Source: Varroa destructor (taxonomy: Eukaryota > Arthropoda > Arachnida > Mesostigmata > Varroidae). Taken from it: a DNA stretch of 64,000 bases. The notes below the pieces were generated by a model. That model was not told the DNA's origin, searched no databases, and saw nothing but the letters and a program-made list of their open reading frames with translations. The stretch spans positions 49,288,486 to 49,352,485 of the forward strand of contig NW_019211456.1 of assembly GCF_002443255.2 (NCBI RefSeq), written 5' to 3'. Positions 35,001-49,000 of the stretch are shown here, one piece after another (the stretch's first letter is position 1; every line of letters begins with the position of its first letter). Made by a program: the position numbers and the translations under genes.

Positions 35001-37552
35001 GTTACCTGAATGAGTGGGGCCTCTACTGACTGATACACAGATAGTGCACTCGATACAAGCGACACTAGTGTATGTCCCTCTATTACGTTTGGGTATATCG
35101 ACTCCAATGTAGTATATAGTGTAGAACATGACGCATGAGGGTAGCTTCGGCAGCTTCGCCGGGCCGGATCTGGAGCAACGAAAAATTGAAGAAACCAACC
35201 ATCCTCTATTATTCTCAGCATTGTATAGGCCTTATGATAATATCGGCTAAGTATGGCTAGCTAAGCGACAGTAGCTGCTTTGAATGCGAGCAGAGGAGAC
35301 ATCAGCGGGTTCGGCACTCGTACCGGAGTGATAGGCGACCCGATCCATAAGAAACCAATTCATTTAAGAACCGTTGTTGATCGAGAGAGCCCGGTTCATC
35401 CTAAGCTCACTCTGACTCTCTTCGTTTCGCCCGCTCCAAAAACCTTTGCTTTTCTTTCTAGCGCTGCTACTACTGGCGCCCAAATAGGCAACGAAAAGGC
35501 TTTCAATATTTGTGCGTAGCGCATCGACTGGCACCAAACGCAGAAAACCATATATATCCTCAAGCTACATCTACCTATGTGTGCCTAGTCTGAGAGGAAG
35601 TGCCTTGTGCAGTGCGTCGCTTTTTGCTAGACGAGGCGATTTATTACAGTACGAAATTTGCGATTGACGCTCTTGCTAACACAGAGGCTCTCAGAGATGC
35701 AGAACATGGTAGATACAAACGCGCACGCATATAGTCTTTGAAGAAGGATAACATAAACTCTATTATGTTTGACTTGGGGCTATTGCTAGCACCATTGTCA
35801 ATCTATACAGTATCTATTTTTCTTTCGAAAAAAGGCCCATTGCATCCCTGTCCTTCGGACAAGGAATCTGCGCATCTTCAGTAGTTGCCATGCTGCTTTT
35901 TCAGCGCCTCTACATCGAGACTCTTCCTGCCGCGGTTAATACTGCTACTGCTGCTGCTATCATTGCAAACAAGTTAAGGACGCATCTTCGTCGCGTCGAG
36001 GAGTCTCGCAAAAGCAGGCGACCGACCTGATCGACGACTTGATCGTCTCCTGATGTCGCGATATTCAAAGTCGCGAAGGGCACCTAACATTCAATTGGTG
36101 CCACAACTCACGACGACAGTGATGTCCCGCTGTTTAGGAAGTTCAGCTGCTAACTTCTAGGTGTTGCGTTCCTACATACAATACACGAGAGTAGCCACGT
36201 CGATGTGAAGACGCCACCCTACGATATCAGGACAATCGTCCAGGGCACCCATGGCCGAAAGAGGACATCCTGACTACCGCGAGACAGTGAACAGATACAG
36301 GATGGATGGTTTCAAACTGGAGGTAGTACGGGAAGATGAAAAGTCGATCCGAGCGTCTGCTGTTGTGCGCATCTGTTTAGTTTGCTTGATACAACATTTA
36401 TATATGCACATCTATTCTGTATATGTGGATTATGGCCAACACTATAGACGAAGCTAAGCCGAAAGAATGTCGCACCTTTCATGTCGGTACTTCAGCACTT
36501 ATTTTCGTATATTCTAATCTGATACCTGTCTGCTTGCCAGTGCACAATATCGCGGAAAGAAAAAAAAAAGCTAGTCTTGTATCATTCTAATCTGCACGCA
36601 CAAACTGCATGATAATACTCCCTTTTGCGAAGAAGAGAGGATTGTACATGTACGCCATCACAGCGCATATTCGTATAGTCAGAACGATATAAAACTTTCT
36701 TTCATTAAAATTGCATACCGACTATTAGGTTAGCGTCAGAGCTGGACCTGTCACCTAATGAGGTTGTTCAATTAGAATCGACGAAATTGAGAAAGCAATG
36801 CCTGAACAGTCTGCGCCTATCGTTGTATCGTGTTCATGAGCAGATTCTTCGCAACGGATCTCATATCTTATACAATTCTGGTAGCATTTGTTAGGAGAAA
36901 ATTTAATGTAACAGCTACCATATTCAATGACTAGCGCGATATCAGTGACTGTTCCAACGGCTGGATGGCGCAATGGCAAACACGAGCGCAGTGCTTGAGC
37001 GTAACCATGGCCAGTCAGCGACATCGTCATCTTCACGAAGATTCCTGACGAAAAACAAAAGCCGAGGCCAGTATGGACGACCAGGGTAATCGGTCGACAG
37101 CGGAGAGCACTTCACTAGCAGAACTAGCATGTTCTTGCAGCTTTACCTCTCTGCTCCACTTCAGAGCAGACATCAATGACAGTCGAGATGCAATTGCAGA
37201 CACACACATTCACATTCGCATACTTAGACCAGATAGTCATGCAAGACAGCCAGTCTAAAAAGGCACCCCATTGTTCAAGGCTGGTGGTGACCTAGTATCG
37301 TACTTTTTCTGTTCGGGTAGATCTGTATCTAGCGTACGATTTGGCATACGATCTGGGGAAGAAACATTCCTATCTTGGATGAGCTATCCGAAGACTTGGA
37401 TGATCATTTCTCTCCGTCTTGACTATCTGTTTGAGCTGTCCTTTTGTCCTTGTATCGGTCCAGATTGCTGAAGTAGCTCGTGCTCGTTGACTAGGATCGA
37501 CATCATTGGTGCTACTGGCAGTGACTGTGTAGTTTAACGCTGTATGCGAGTT

Positions 37553-37588
<36 letters not shown>

Positions 37589-40000
37589 CTGGTTTCGTCC
37601 GCTCTTTGATGATGCGCACCGCTGGACTATTGTACGCCCGTCTGTCCGATACTTCCACCGACTTTCGTTTCAGCGGCCCTGTCGAAGGGGTGCGCACTGC
37701 CAATGTAGGAGCGAAACAGACGAGGCTGCCTGACTGTCCCATTCGAGCTGCATTCGGGCTCGGAAGTTTCGAATCGCTGCTTTTCTCAGGGTCTTGAGCT
37801 TGCAGAATTGCCGCCATCATCATCGTGAAACCCACGAAACCGAAACAGAACTTAGTCTACGGCAGATCAGCCAGCAATAGAGGAGCAACTTTAGGACCAC
37901 CGCTGCTCATCACCGCCCTCTAGTTTTGTTGCTTCGCTAGTTCGTGCGGGTTACTTGCTTCTTTGCAGGCTTGCCCGCTCACTTGCTAGGCCTATGAACG
38001 GGGGAAGCTTGAGCTTGCCTGCTTGCCAGCGGACAGGGGCTTCGTTGATGGCGGTTTGTTGGGCAAGAGTTGGGCACAGGGCCCGGAAAGATGCACAAAA
38101 GGGTTAACAAGCCGGAAGTAAAAGAATCCGCAGCCCTATGGTTCATTCTATTGAGATAGGTAGATAGGGGCCCATGTGGCCTAAAGATAACGCTCGGTGG
38201 CGCAATGCTTTGACGGATATATAGGGAAACAAGCCGCAGAATGTCGGCCTGCTTGTTCATAACAGTGAAGCTTTTCTTCGTCTAGGGAAACCCGATAAGC
38301 GAGATTCAAAATAGCTTTCTTCAATCATCAAAACAGTCACTGTTTATCGACTAACCCACAGTCATTTGCTGCTTTGCCTTCCTATTCTACTTGAATCGTG
38401 TCTATCGTAAAAAGGCATATCCACAGAGTTGAACAACTGAGATAATGCAGCATGCTAAAGGTGAAAACGATCTAAGACTGGCAAACAAGGATATAAAACG
38501 AAAAAGCAAAAGAATTTTAGCTGCTTTGTTGTTTAGAGTTCATGAGGGCCCTTTGAAAGTTTAGCTATGGAGCCGATAGTTGATCTGCTGTGTACTCCGG
38601 CTCACGAAACTACGGCCCGATGTCCTAAAAACTCCACGATGAGCTTTGATGAGCTAAAGAGGCTCAATGAAAAGCCTCATTGTCGTTGTAACGAGGAAAC
38701 ATTCTGAGGGGAGGTGGAGAAGACTGGCTTTGAAAGTAAAGTCTCAAGTGCCCTCTCGTTCTGAAGTCGTACCTCTAATCGATAGTGACATTTGTCACTG
38801 ATAAAATAACAGGGCTGCTCATAAAGAATCGACTCTGAGTGTGCTACCATCATTGTGAAATCGTCGAGTGACGACTCACAAGCTCCCAGAATGGTTCGCT
38901 GGTAGGCCACCTACGAAATATATCGAGAAGACTAAGCTATCTTTCGGTTTGAAGCACCAAACAGTCCGAAGCAGCAGGGAACAAAGGCTCACTCTAGTAA
39001 CACCAGCTGAAGAAGAAGCATCTGCCTCAATGTGGTGCATCAGGCTGCCAATATGACCAGGAACAGAAAGCGCGACGCGATAGAATCCAGGCGCCAATGA
39101 CTGACTGCTAGTTGTCTTACGGGTCTTCGCTGCTGCTCGATGCTAGTTCAGGGGTCGTATCAGAAGGGTATCTGTGAATACAGGAGAAAGTATCGAGCAG
39201 CATTAAAGCTAAAGTTGTCAATGTCTGCCGCCTGATGGTCAGTCACAGTGTGAGGAGTTCGGAATATTACTACTGGTGATAGTGAGGATGATACGCGCAA
39301 AGCTCGATAGAAAAATACCACCTGCCCGAATGGGTGGTATGGGCGAGAGTAATCTCTCGAAGCCTGCACGATTTAGCCTCGATAGCAGTAATCGACTGCG
39401 TGTACCAACTATAAGGCAGCTCACGCATCATGTCTTCACGTCATGGGCGACGATTATCAGGTCGAAGGACGAAACCGCCTCAAGCACCGTTCTCATTTTT
39501 GCTATTTATATTGTGGAATTATCACTAAATGCTATATGTGGGTATCAATGAATGGTCATATCTTAGGGTGCGTTTTCTAATAGAAGACCTTCCGTGACTT
39601 TGACTTGTTGGCGCCCATCCTGCTATACTTGCCGGCCTAATATCTAAATAGATGAAGGAAAAGTTTCTCATTAGAAGATGATAATATTTAAATCCCGTAC
39701 GATACGAAAGTTGTTCAATGTTGCTAACAAATTTGACGAGCAATGAGAGTGCAGCCAAGCTAATATTGAATAAAGAGACTCAGAGGTACATTAGAGCCTC
39801 ACGAAGCACAATAAAGTCTCGATGACCAGGTGGCGGGTGCAGTAGCATTTCTACAGTGAAATTCTGCAGCCACTGTAATCTTATGGGTTAGTAACTTTCC
39901 TTTGCTCCTCCTATTTAGCAGAGCTTGAAAGCTTCTAAGCTGAGATACTGTCATCACGCGTACTTACGATAGTAAAAAAAAAGTGCCCTGCTTCACCTCT
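35001..40000. other. Region with no supported gene (35-40 kb)
   Basis: The only clear repeat is the (TC)13(TG)5 compound microsatellite at 37553. Small direct and inverted repetitions of GATGAGCT and AGGCT-like words occur around 38630-38690. Open frames are all at most 107 codons, several begin with TTG or GTG only, and none shows a domain. Confidence 0.75.
37553..37588. repeat. (TC)13(TG)5 compound microsatellite
   Basis: Perfect TC run of 26 bases directly followed by 10 bases of TG. Confidence 0.97.
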
Positions 40001-43000
40001 ACTATTGAATTCGTACGGATAGACGCTATCTGTTTCATTTTGAGATTGCCCTACGATTTCTGCCTCTCTGTAAATATGAAATGGAATACGTACAATACAT
40101 TGAACTTGTTAAGGATTAAAAGGTAGATGACTGAATTTCATTACGAAAAACATTAAACAGAAGTCTTTGGGAAGGCAAGTTATCTGTACATCAATTATGA
40201 GTTGATCACAAGTTACTCGCCATCGTTGGCCAAACACCAATGGATCACTCAGCATTTTCGTTTAACTCGACCAGATAACATAGAGCGAAAAAAATCACGA
40301 TAATATAGGAACGAGTTGTTTTTCGTGGGCTGGCCATCTGCGGAATCGTCTAACCGGGGTCATAATGAACGCTGTCAATAGCAAATAGATTAAGAGATCG
40401 ATTGTTACAATTTCTAGGGGCGCGTAGCGTGCCCATGCAGCGTGAACACGATCCCCTTTAACGGCAACACTTTTCGTGTAATTTAATTGCCATGCATATT
40501 AAGATAAAAGATTATGTTTATTGTTACATTGATCGTACTCGTGTACGTTTGCTCAATATTTATTTGATAATATAACTTTATATGTTATATCACTAGGTAG
40601 AGGAAACTTTTCGTACCAGAAACTACAGAGCCACTTGCTTTTTATCACCTACTATCCTATGACCCTCCACAGCATTTATAATTCAAATAAACGGTCCGAT
40701 CTATATTCAACCGATACTCTGTGCACCGAAGGGCGTTTGCTTATCGATATGCAGTTTAGTACTATTCCCTGGCCTTTAGAAGGGTCGGTTTTGTGTCGTA
40801 CGTAGTCATAAATGCATTTGAATTTATATAGGCTTATTACGTACGTTCACGGGGACATGCGCGTAGATGTATGAAGTTTTCTAGCCACACAAGTTGTCTA
40901 CCTGTTAAACGTATCGTTTCGACCACGTGTTGTCGTTCAACACGTGGTAGGACGTCTTTTTGCGACAGATAACGCTACTTGCAGGTAACCAGATAGAAAG
41001 CAAACTTGTGCAAATAGTGGCGTAACGCTTGAGTCGTGAGGAGCAGTTAAAGCGATTTGGAGTAATCTCCTGTCTACGGTCGGTCGGCCTTCTTCGTTTA
41101 GCGTTATTCACGACTATACGTATGTATATGACCGATGTTATAAGCAAATTCGTGCCGGCAATACCGATATCATAAGCTTTACCCTTGGGTAGCCCTGCGC
41201 TCGATGCCATCAGCCTTGACAAAACGCTAACACTGTCGCCTGGCTTCGTGCGCCTACTTATTTTTCCCTGTCTCGCCCCTTTCAATAAACTACATCCAAC
41301 TTACTACAGCGTCGATAGCGGCAGCCGCAACAGCAGCAGCGACAACGGCGATATAAACATAGACAACACCAACGACAAGGAATCGCGCCAATAGACTCTC
41401 GACTAAGCGACAAGCCTGAGCTTTTTCAACCACCTCAAGCGTTCTCTGGAGTGGCTTCTCCATATACCCCCTCTTCCTTACCCGTACACAGGCGTATCTG
41501 CGCTCAACAACGGCCCGGAGACAACGACAACAATAACAACAACTAGCACTGAGCACGAGTTAGGCGTGCGTCCTTGTTACGACGAATACAGTACAGAACA
41601 ACTTTATACACTGCTTCCTGGACGCAGTCAACGATGGCAACTCATCGCTTTTCCTTCGCGCCCCTGTGGCCTGCCCACGGGTTACACTGTACTGACTGCT
41701 ACGCCTTCCACTTTGTAGGCAGTGTCTCCCTAGTGAAGCACAATCACACTCTCCCGCTTTTTCTTGCCGGGGGCCAGAGGACGCGAAAGGCCTGCATCTG
41801 GTTCGCTGTCATCTATCTCGTTGGAAGCGTTCCAAGCGTTCGTATGCCGGCCAGCACGTACATGAGCACACCGCCAGAGATCGAATGCACGCTGCACGGT
41901 AGCGAGGATCAGAATATCGCCTTTGGCATTCTCTTCCATATCTGCTGCTCTCTCTACCATCCTGTTCCTTTATTACCTCCTCTCCCGTGTTCCTTGTTTA
42001 TGTCGGTCGCTGCCTCCACCTCAACACACTGCTTTTCCACCCTAACATCCTTCTACCTCCCCGCCTCCCTTTCTCCCCCACAGCTTTCCGCGACAACAAC
42101 ACTGTCCTTTCTTCGCATATATAGCTTCCGATAGCGCATCGCGTCGCATAGTTTCCAAACAGAGGATTGACTGCAGCCCAAGAAGGGAGAGGATGGCATA
42201 ACGGCGTCATGGTGCGAGCTAACCGGACTCGCGCATCTGATCACTCGCTTTCTCGCCCGCTATTGAATTCCGAGGAATTTAAAGAATGTTAATCGGTAGC
42301 GGCAGCGGTAGTAGTAGCAGCGTCGGAGCGCCAGTCGCTTATGGCGTCAGTCGCCGTAGACCGTCAGGGCTTCAGAGACGCCAGCGCAGAACTGCTTCGA
42401 GAGAGAGAGGATACTCATCTGGAGTCTGTGACATGTGCGCGCTTGCCACGCAGGCGAACAACAACGGGGAACCCGTTACCGTTCTAACGACGCTGTCCTA
42501 GATGGTTTGCTGCTACCAGTATTTCCACTCCATTCCAGACATTCACATACGTACCCACCTCACTAAGTCATCCGTTCGCTAACATCGAAAATCATCCCTG
42601 AGGCTCAGGAGTAGCCCGGATACGTAGTTTATGTCTTCTGTGATTTAGCACGCTTTACTCCGTTTGTAATACTGCAGCGTGTTTCGCTATTCATTCGCGC
42701 GACTCTATTTGTGTATTTTCAGGCAGGAACACAATCACCAGCTGAGCTATTATAACAGGCCCTGCTACGGTTAGCTTCAACGCTGCCATAACGGCTTGCT
42801 CTAATAATTCTATGTTGATCATCACACTTTATAACGATATCTTTTAACGCGGCCACTGATTGCAGGACGACGCCATCTTGCAGCAGATATGCTAGAAATA
42901 ATGTGTATAGGGAGTAAATGGGTCGGAAACTCTTCATGTGACTGGCGGGGCATATTTTAAGCGAGGGAACGCGGCGGCGGCGGCCTCGGTTAAATAGAGC

Positions 43001-45000
43001 AGCGGATGGAAGAATCCTGCTATTACGATGAGTCAAAGCAGTTTTGCAAGAAGTCATAATACAGCGTAATGTTATGTAACAATAAAGACAATGACACTAC
43101 GAATTTTATATTAGACCCGTTGTTATTGATTACGGAGAGTCTATCTCTTCCGTCCGCTAGGGCTCGATATTGAATTATATATACATATATATGATGTTTG
43201 CAATCGCTAGGAAAAGAGTGATATCGCTGGAAGGCAGAATTTCATAGGGTACCAGTGTAACTTTGTGAGAATGGAAGTAGACGAGTTCGCTGCCATGTTT
43301 TGTTGTGCTGATCACGCCGATGTTCTTCTAACAGAAGCAAATAAGCTTGTTGTGACAGAAACCGGTTTTAAATTTCGCTTAATATGGCAGAATGTTTACC
43401 CTATGCATGACTGGCATACCAGCTGTTTTTGTCACTGTTATCCTTCGTGATGTCTTGCCGCAGGCAAACACATCTGTAGACCGACGTTGCTTTTGGTGCA
43501 TCCTACCAAACGTCGTTAGCATATACACAAACAGAGTTCAAGGATATCAGTAGCAAATAACTCAATAGGAAAAGTCGCAGGGCAAGATTTGAATTGCACG
43601 TTACAGGTGCACTACTTGACAATTCCTACCCATTTAGTATCATTAACTAAACAGTATTAAATCAGTCATTTTTTTTTTGAGATATAGGTAGAAGATTATC
43701 TATCGCCAACTGTGGCTCCTGAACATCCTGACATTTTGAGCGAAGGCTAATGGACACACACAACATTCAAGAAGACAATCGCGGACTTCGTATGAGTGAG
43801 CAGTCCGATCGAAGATAGGCGAGCAAATTAAAATGCGAAAGGCCAATGACGACATCTGAAGGTGTATTTGCCTTCATTCAGCTTTCAGTCCGTATCATAG
43901 TACGTACGTGAGAGGAAGCGACAGAGTCCGACTGGGCAGTACTTCGTAAATACGTAGAAAAGAACATTTCCTCTTTGAAGCGTGATCCATTGTTCATAGA
44001 GGGCAGCACGATGTGGTGTTATTTGTGCGCGATCAAAAGATCGCATGATGATGTGCTGACTATTGCTATCGGAAGTAACAACGGCTCAACGGGTTCTATT
44101 TGAATAGAGTCTTGATCTTCGTACCGAAATAGAGGGGTTTCATGTATGTGTCCCGGCCACTCTACGTTTGCGCATTGAGGCTTTCGAGTTGGGTCTGTAT
44201 GGGCGAGCAAGCTACTGATTTGTGGGCGTGGCTGTCCTTCGCGGCTTCTTAACGATGTTCAGCACACGCCGTATGCGGTGGCATGTTCTAACGGACCACG
44301 TCCGTAAGTAACGCTAACCAGCAATTGAGAGGTATGCTTTACGTCCATCTTTAACATTTCCGGGTCTTACTCAAGTAACCTGCTATTTTAGAAACCGAGT
44401 ACCTGCCCCTCTAACTGCTCCATACACAAATGGTATAGGGTAGACGATAACTGGTTAGTTGAATACAAGAAAATTCATCTTTAACCCGCTTCGCCCAGTG
44501 TACAACTAGGCTGACTCTGATACTATTTTGTTTGATTTCGGACATTTGCGTGAATACCCACCTATTATTAAGTGTGTCTCAGTCCATTTCGTAAAGTATA
44601 CTTGTGGAAAAAAAACAATTATAACATGGCTGGCGTCTACCATAAAACAGGACCACGTTATCCGTGTGAAATTATTCTGTTATGCTAACCTCAAAACACA
44701 TTGAGTGTTTCCAATATGAAACCCGATAGACGATTGCCGTTCAAGTTTGCGGGCACGAACCGTATAAACAGTACGTCATTTCCAGGGATAACCGGGGTCC
44801 TAAACTGCTGACCAAGATCATGTGGCTTCGAAGATCTCACAGCCATACGAAGCGGTTCCGGCATAAACCGCGGTGTAACCACAACGACTTTTCAAGAAAA
44901 GCGATCTCTATTCCCTTTTCCACTGTCGTTAACATTGATTTCGGTCCAGCAAGGACATTCCTCAGAGAATCTTTACGAAACCACAAGTCCTGATTCCGCA
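40001..45000. other. Region with no supported gene (40-45 kb)
   Basis: Carries the dual-CACGTG inverted repeat at 40922 and an AT dinucleotide patch at about 43172-43190. Between 41574 and 42134 the plus strand is open for 187 codons (first ATG about 41634), while the minus strand is open for 77 codons inside it (41730-41960). Neither translation matches a family I know. The plus-strand frame is pyrimidine-rich in its second half, which lowers stop frequency. Confidence 0.7.
40922..40948. repeat. Perfect 11-bp inverted repeat with two CACGTG sites
   Basis: ACCACGTGTTG and CAACACGTGGT pair perfectly around TCGTT. Each arm contains the palindromic E-box CACGTG, the core bound by Myc/Max, USF and clock-type bHLH factors. 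The spacing between the two E-box centres is 17 bases. No gene start is recognisable nearby, so a regulatory role is inference only. Confidence 0.85.
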
Positions 45001-45205
45001 GTTAGGGACCACACGAGCATTCGTTTCCGATTTTAGCTTTCGATTGTTAGCAACCTATCCGCCCGTCTTGGCTTTGGTCTATCCCAATTTTTCTGCCATA
45101 GCATTATTTTGAAGCTTTCATCTCCTGAGCATCCGTTCACCACCAACGTGAGCATCAGCGACCAGTTAGTTGCGTCTCCTGTTTTCGCAACCACAAGACA
45201 GCTCA

Positions 45206-45222
45206 GGGGGTGGGGGGTGGGG
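45206..45222. repeat. Three adjacent G runs (G5-T-G6-T-G4)
   Basis: Seventeen bases with only two T interruptions. Only three separable runs of three or more G are present. Confidence 0.95.
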
Positions 45223-45863
45223 TAATACCAATGCTGAACTTTTGCTGAATATCTAAATTCCGCTTATTGTTGCTAGAAAGCGTTTCGAACGCGTTCGCCT
45301 ATGTCTAATTGCAAGCTTTCCGCCGACTGTCAGTAGTTAGTTGTAGTTGTGGTTCTAGAGCTTAGGTTGGCTCTAGATGGTGTTCTCGTATGCAATAAAC
45401 GGGGTTCAAAAATGGGGGTGGCGGGAAGTTTGTGGGTAGATTATTTCGCATGTGGCGATCGTCTATAGTCGCCGCATCGTTCCAGTGGCCAGATCCCTTC
45501 TTTGTTGCTTTCGCTGCTATTGCGGGAGCTGCGGTAGCTAGTGTTGCAGTAGTCATAACACTTGAGAGCGGCAAACGGTGGCCGGAACTGTAGCTTCGCT
45601 GCACGGACACGACCACAGACCGTCAGCGGCCCGAGCTCTAGCCAACAGCTGTGCACGTTTCAGCTTCTGCCTTCCTCCAAGCAATCAGCCGATCATCTCG
45701 GCGCGGCCGACCTCGTCCCTTTTACATCGTTGATCGGTTTCGGCTTGTTCAGAGAAGTAAAAATGAATTAAACTTTTAATTTGCCTCGAACGCTGGCTGA
45801 TTCCGCGCGCGATGTGGTGACGCTGGTGGTGAGTTGTTCTCGCTGTTGAGTCCGGTTAGCTGG

Positions 45864-45883
45864 TTTTCCATTCCAATGGAAAA
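45864..45883. repeat. Near-palindrome TTTTCCATT-CC-AATGGAAAA
   Basis: Perfect 9-base arms separated by two bases. Confidence 0.85.
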
Positions 45884-46990
45884 AGTACAGACCCGGGAAG
45901 GCTGAAGGGCTAAGGTGTGCGGGGGGCTTGGCAAAGGGAAATGCTGGGGAAACGATGAGCGCTAGTCTAGCAGAAGCAGTTCCGAAGGCCCGGAAGGGCA
46001 CCAATACTTCGAGACGTTATCGATGAGCAGCGTTACGCAAGCTCTGCCGAGGTAGACGTAACACATAGCGAACATAACAGTGCCAACGAACTATGCCGTA
46101 GTGCTTGTTGTAGGATAAACCGGACTGATTTTTGTGTCGAAACAAGGTCGGAGCTTTCGCCTGGTGATTAACTAATCGTACGCATTCTTAGATCAAAGGC
46201 GTTTGCGGTGCTCGTATGGGATGACAGGACCAGTCGATAAACCGAAAACGTTTAGCAAACAGAAGGGAACATGGTCCTTCAATATTCGCAGAACTCTATC
46301 CGATATGTGCAGCCTTTGACGTTATCTTTTTCGACTAATGTCTTCTGCTATTTTTGACCGTTTCATATTTTCGGTCTACATTGTGCGCTGAGCGTGGATC
46401 TCGATTCGAGTGTTAGAAACAAAGATTACCGTTGAAAATGAATCAGAATTGATTATACGAAAGCATGTTCAACAATATTAAGTATTTCGAATTCGGTCTA
46501 GGCGACCAATTGACGACGATTAACACACAATCCAAGCCTGTTTAGATCAGGTTAAATTTCGCCCATAGAGGAAATAACCATTCTCTACGCAAGGAGCTGA
46601 AGTGTGCATAAAATTATCGGACTGTCGCCGCTATCGTTTCGTAGCGTGACAAATCATTTGGTAGAGCTGTCATAGAAAACGGCATGTTTTCGTTTCGTCG
46701 GCCTTTTCGAAAAAAATCTTTCACCATTTCGAAGCGTTTGTTGTACATTCGCTTTGAGTGTCTAACGTCGCTGGGTGAAGCTGACTGAGACCGACCGGCC
46801 TGCCTGAGGACAGCCCCTTTGTAGCATTAGTTCTAGCCGCGGTAAAAGCCTGCAACCGGCCCTTATCACTATACAAAAACATCGGTGTCCTAAGCTGGTT
46901 TAACTTTCCTTTGTTTTCCTGCGGGCCTTTTCATAAATTAGGCACAGCCAAACGCAATATTTCATTATGCTCCACAGCTTCCATTCCAGC

Positions 46991-47013
46991 CTTGCTTGAA
47001 ACTAGCAAGCAAG
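46991..47013. repeat. 8-bp inverted repeat CTTGCTTG/CAAGCAAG
   Basis: Perfect arms with a 7-base loop AAACTAG. Confidence 0.8.
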
Positions 47014-48097
47014 ACGCGATTCTTCTAGGCGGTTTCCATTAAAAATCAGGCAATTTTCAACCGTTCATGCTACGCATAGCATTGGACTTAATGCTGGTTA
47101 AGCCAGAACGCGGTTCGTTTGATAACGAAAATGAAGCACAAAAAAGAAAAAAACATCGAAAATAGACGATATGGAGAAGCTATAGGCAGTCAGCTCGTTT
47201 GTGCTAAGATCCATCGTGTACTGTCGTTGCTTAAACAGCGTTCTGGTCTTTTTCTCGGCTGTGAAAGAAGCGGTGAACGGGTTACTGGTTGCCCATTATT
47301 TATTCGGTAAAGCATCAACAGCAGCGGTAGTAAGAGATGAAAGCTAGCGACCGTGGCTGTTACTGGTTGGGGCAGCCAATGGCCCCGAAGCCATTATGCT
47401 TCAAAGTGGTGTTCTGTTTCCAGTTCTGCAGCGTTCTCAGTGGCCTCATTGATACTGACACTGACGGTCTGCGAAGGAGCCGCGGTTGGAGCCGGTGCCT
47501 CTCAATGATACGTTCGTCTCTACTAGGCATTGAGCGAGCTGATATGCGGCGCACTCCGTTCCGCGAATAGTCATAACTATTAATTGGTCGTTGCTGTTGA
47601 TCAAAATATATATAGGTAGGTAAGAGTATAGTCGAGTTCGGGAAGGGCGAGAGTTAGTAAAAGCTTCCTTTTCGCATTCTGTAAGTTGGATACACAAAAG
47701 CAGGGTAGTGCAGGACTTTGCGCAGAGCAGAAATGTATGTAGCACCATCGATGGGTGGACGGCTGGTTATGTGCACAGCTGCACGTGCATACCCACACCC
47801 ATACATACGATAGATAAGCAGACAGACCGACGGATAGGCATTGCAACAGTCTCCCGACTGCGCCGCTGTGCGGTTGTAACAGAGTAATAGCTTGGCAGCT
47901 CATAGACAATCTTGTACAAAGCATGTATGTCTTACTGCTGCTACTTCGCTACCAGAGTAATACATGTCCGGGCGCAGCGTAACGAGTTTTGGCGGCGGTA
48001 GGCAGCCGGAGATGGCGAACGCCATCGACAACGTCAGCTACGGGCAACGCGAACGACGGCGAGGGAAAACAGTGAAGTCGGACGGTGAGTGCGAGGA

Positions 48098-48109
48098 GGG
48101 GGGGGGGGG
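48098..48109. repeat. Poly-G run, 12 bases
   Basis: Twelve G in a GAGGA context. Confidence 0.95.
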
Positions 48110-48980
48110 AGAAGTAAAGAGAAAACGTCAAACGTATCCGTATTACGTAGGGGAGATATTAGGGGGACAGAAGGGGTTGCGAACGCCTAAGGAGCACCGC
48201 GACGATAGCCACCTACTGCATGATGTTCTACTCGTTCTCGCAAGAGCGAAGCGGAGTAGCGAGAGAAAGACCAAACGAACGTCAAAGTACAGCGGCCGTG
48301 GCTTCGGGTCTGCTGCGGTACTGCCCGCAAAGGGCTTGCGTTGATCGTGACGATGTATTCCCGGTGCCTCCTCAAGCGCTTCTCCCTTGGCGTTCGTGTT
48401 CGTTAGGCTACAACAAGATAGGCATTCGGAGAGGGTAGTAGTGCACGGTTTGGCCTGGCTGTTCGCCTGTCTTCCCACACGCTCGTCCGTTTAGTTCTAG
48501 TGCCGAGACATAGCCGTGCTGTTGTTGGGGTAAATATTATGTTGCCTTTCTTCCAGTGCTGTTCTGTCGCTGCCAGCCACTGCTGTCCCCCTTCCTGTGC
48601 GGGATAGACAAGAGACGTGAGAATAGAAAATAGCGAAAAAGAGGGGTTGAGCAGCGGCATTGACTGTAGATGGCTTTGTGCAGCTGCAACGGGCCGTCGA
48701 CTAAACAGTGGGCACCCAATACTAGATAAATTGCGGAGTAACGGCTCACGCACTCGCCAACACCCACCACGACGGTCGCCACTGCTGCTAGTCCGACTTG
48801 CCTTGGCCGGGCCGCCGCTCAGCTATCTGCTCCTTTACCCTCTCCTCTTCCTCGGATCTGCTCCCCGCTTCCTACCCTCGTGTGCTTACATTCGCTGCTC
48901 TCCTCAACTCGCGGTTGTTCTTCACTAAAATGTTTCCGCGCCTGTTTGCCTCCATTCGCCGAAAATGGGACAGTGAGACG

Positions 48981-49000
48981 CTGGCTGGCTGGCTGGCTGG
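48981..49000. repeat. (CTGG)5 tetranucleotide microsatellite
   Basis: Five perfect CTGG units, the reverse complement of the AGCC motif at 2971. Confidence 0.97.

Noticed and set aside
38642..38655. AGCTTTGATGAGCT, matching the 3' half of miR-2 family microRNAs
   Set aside because: The 5' seed (TCACAGCC) is absent just upstream and the surrounding bases do not give a precursor-length hairpin, so the match looks accidental.
45206..45222. Possible G-quadruplex
   Set aside because: Only three separable G runs are present, so a standard intramolecular four-run quadruplex cannot be claimed.
45854..45865. GGTTAGCTGGTT, matching the 3' part of miR-34
   Set aside because: The seed region GGCAGTG is not present upstream and no long precursor stem is visible.
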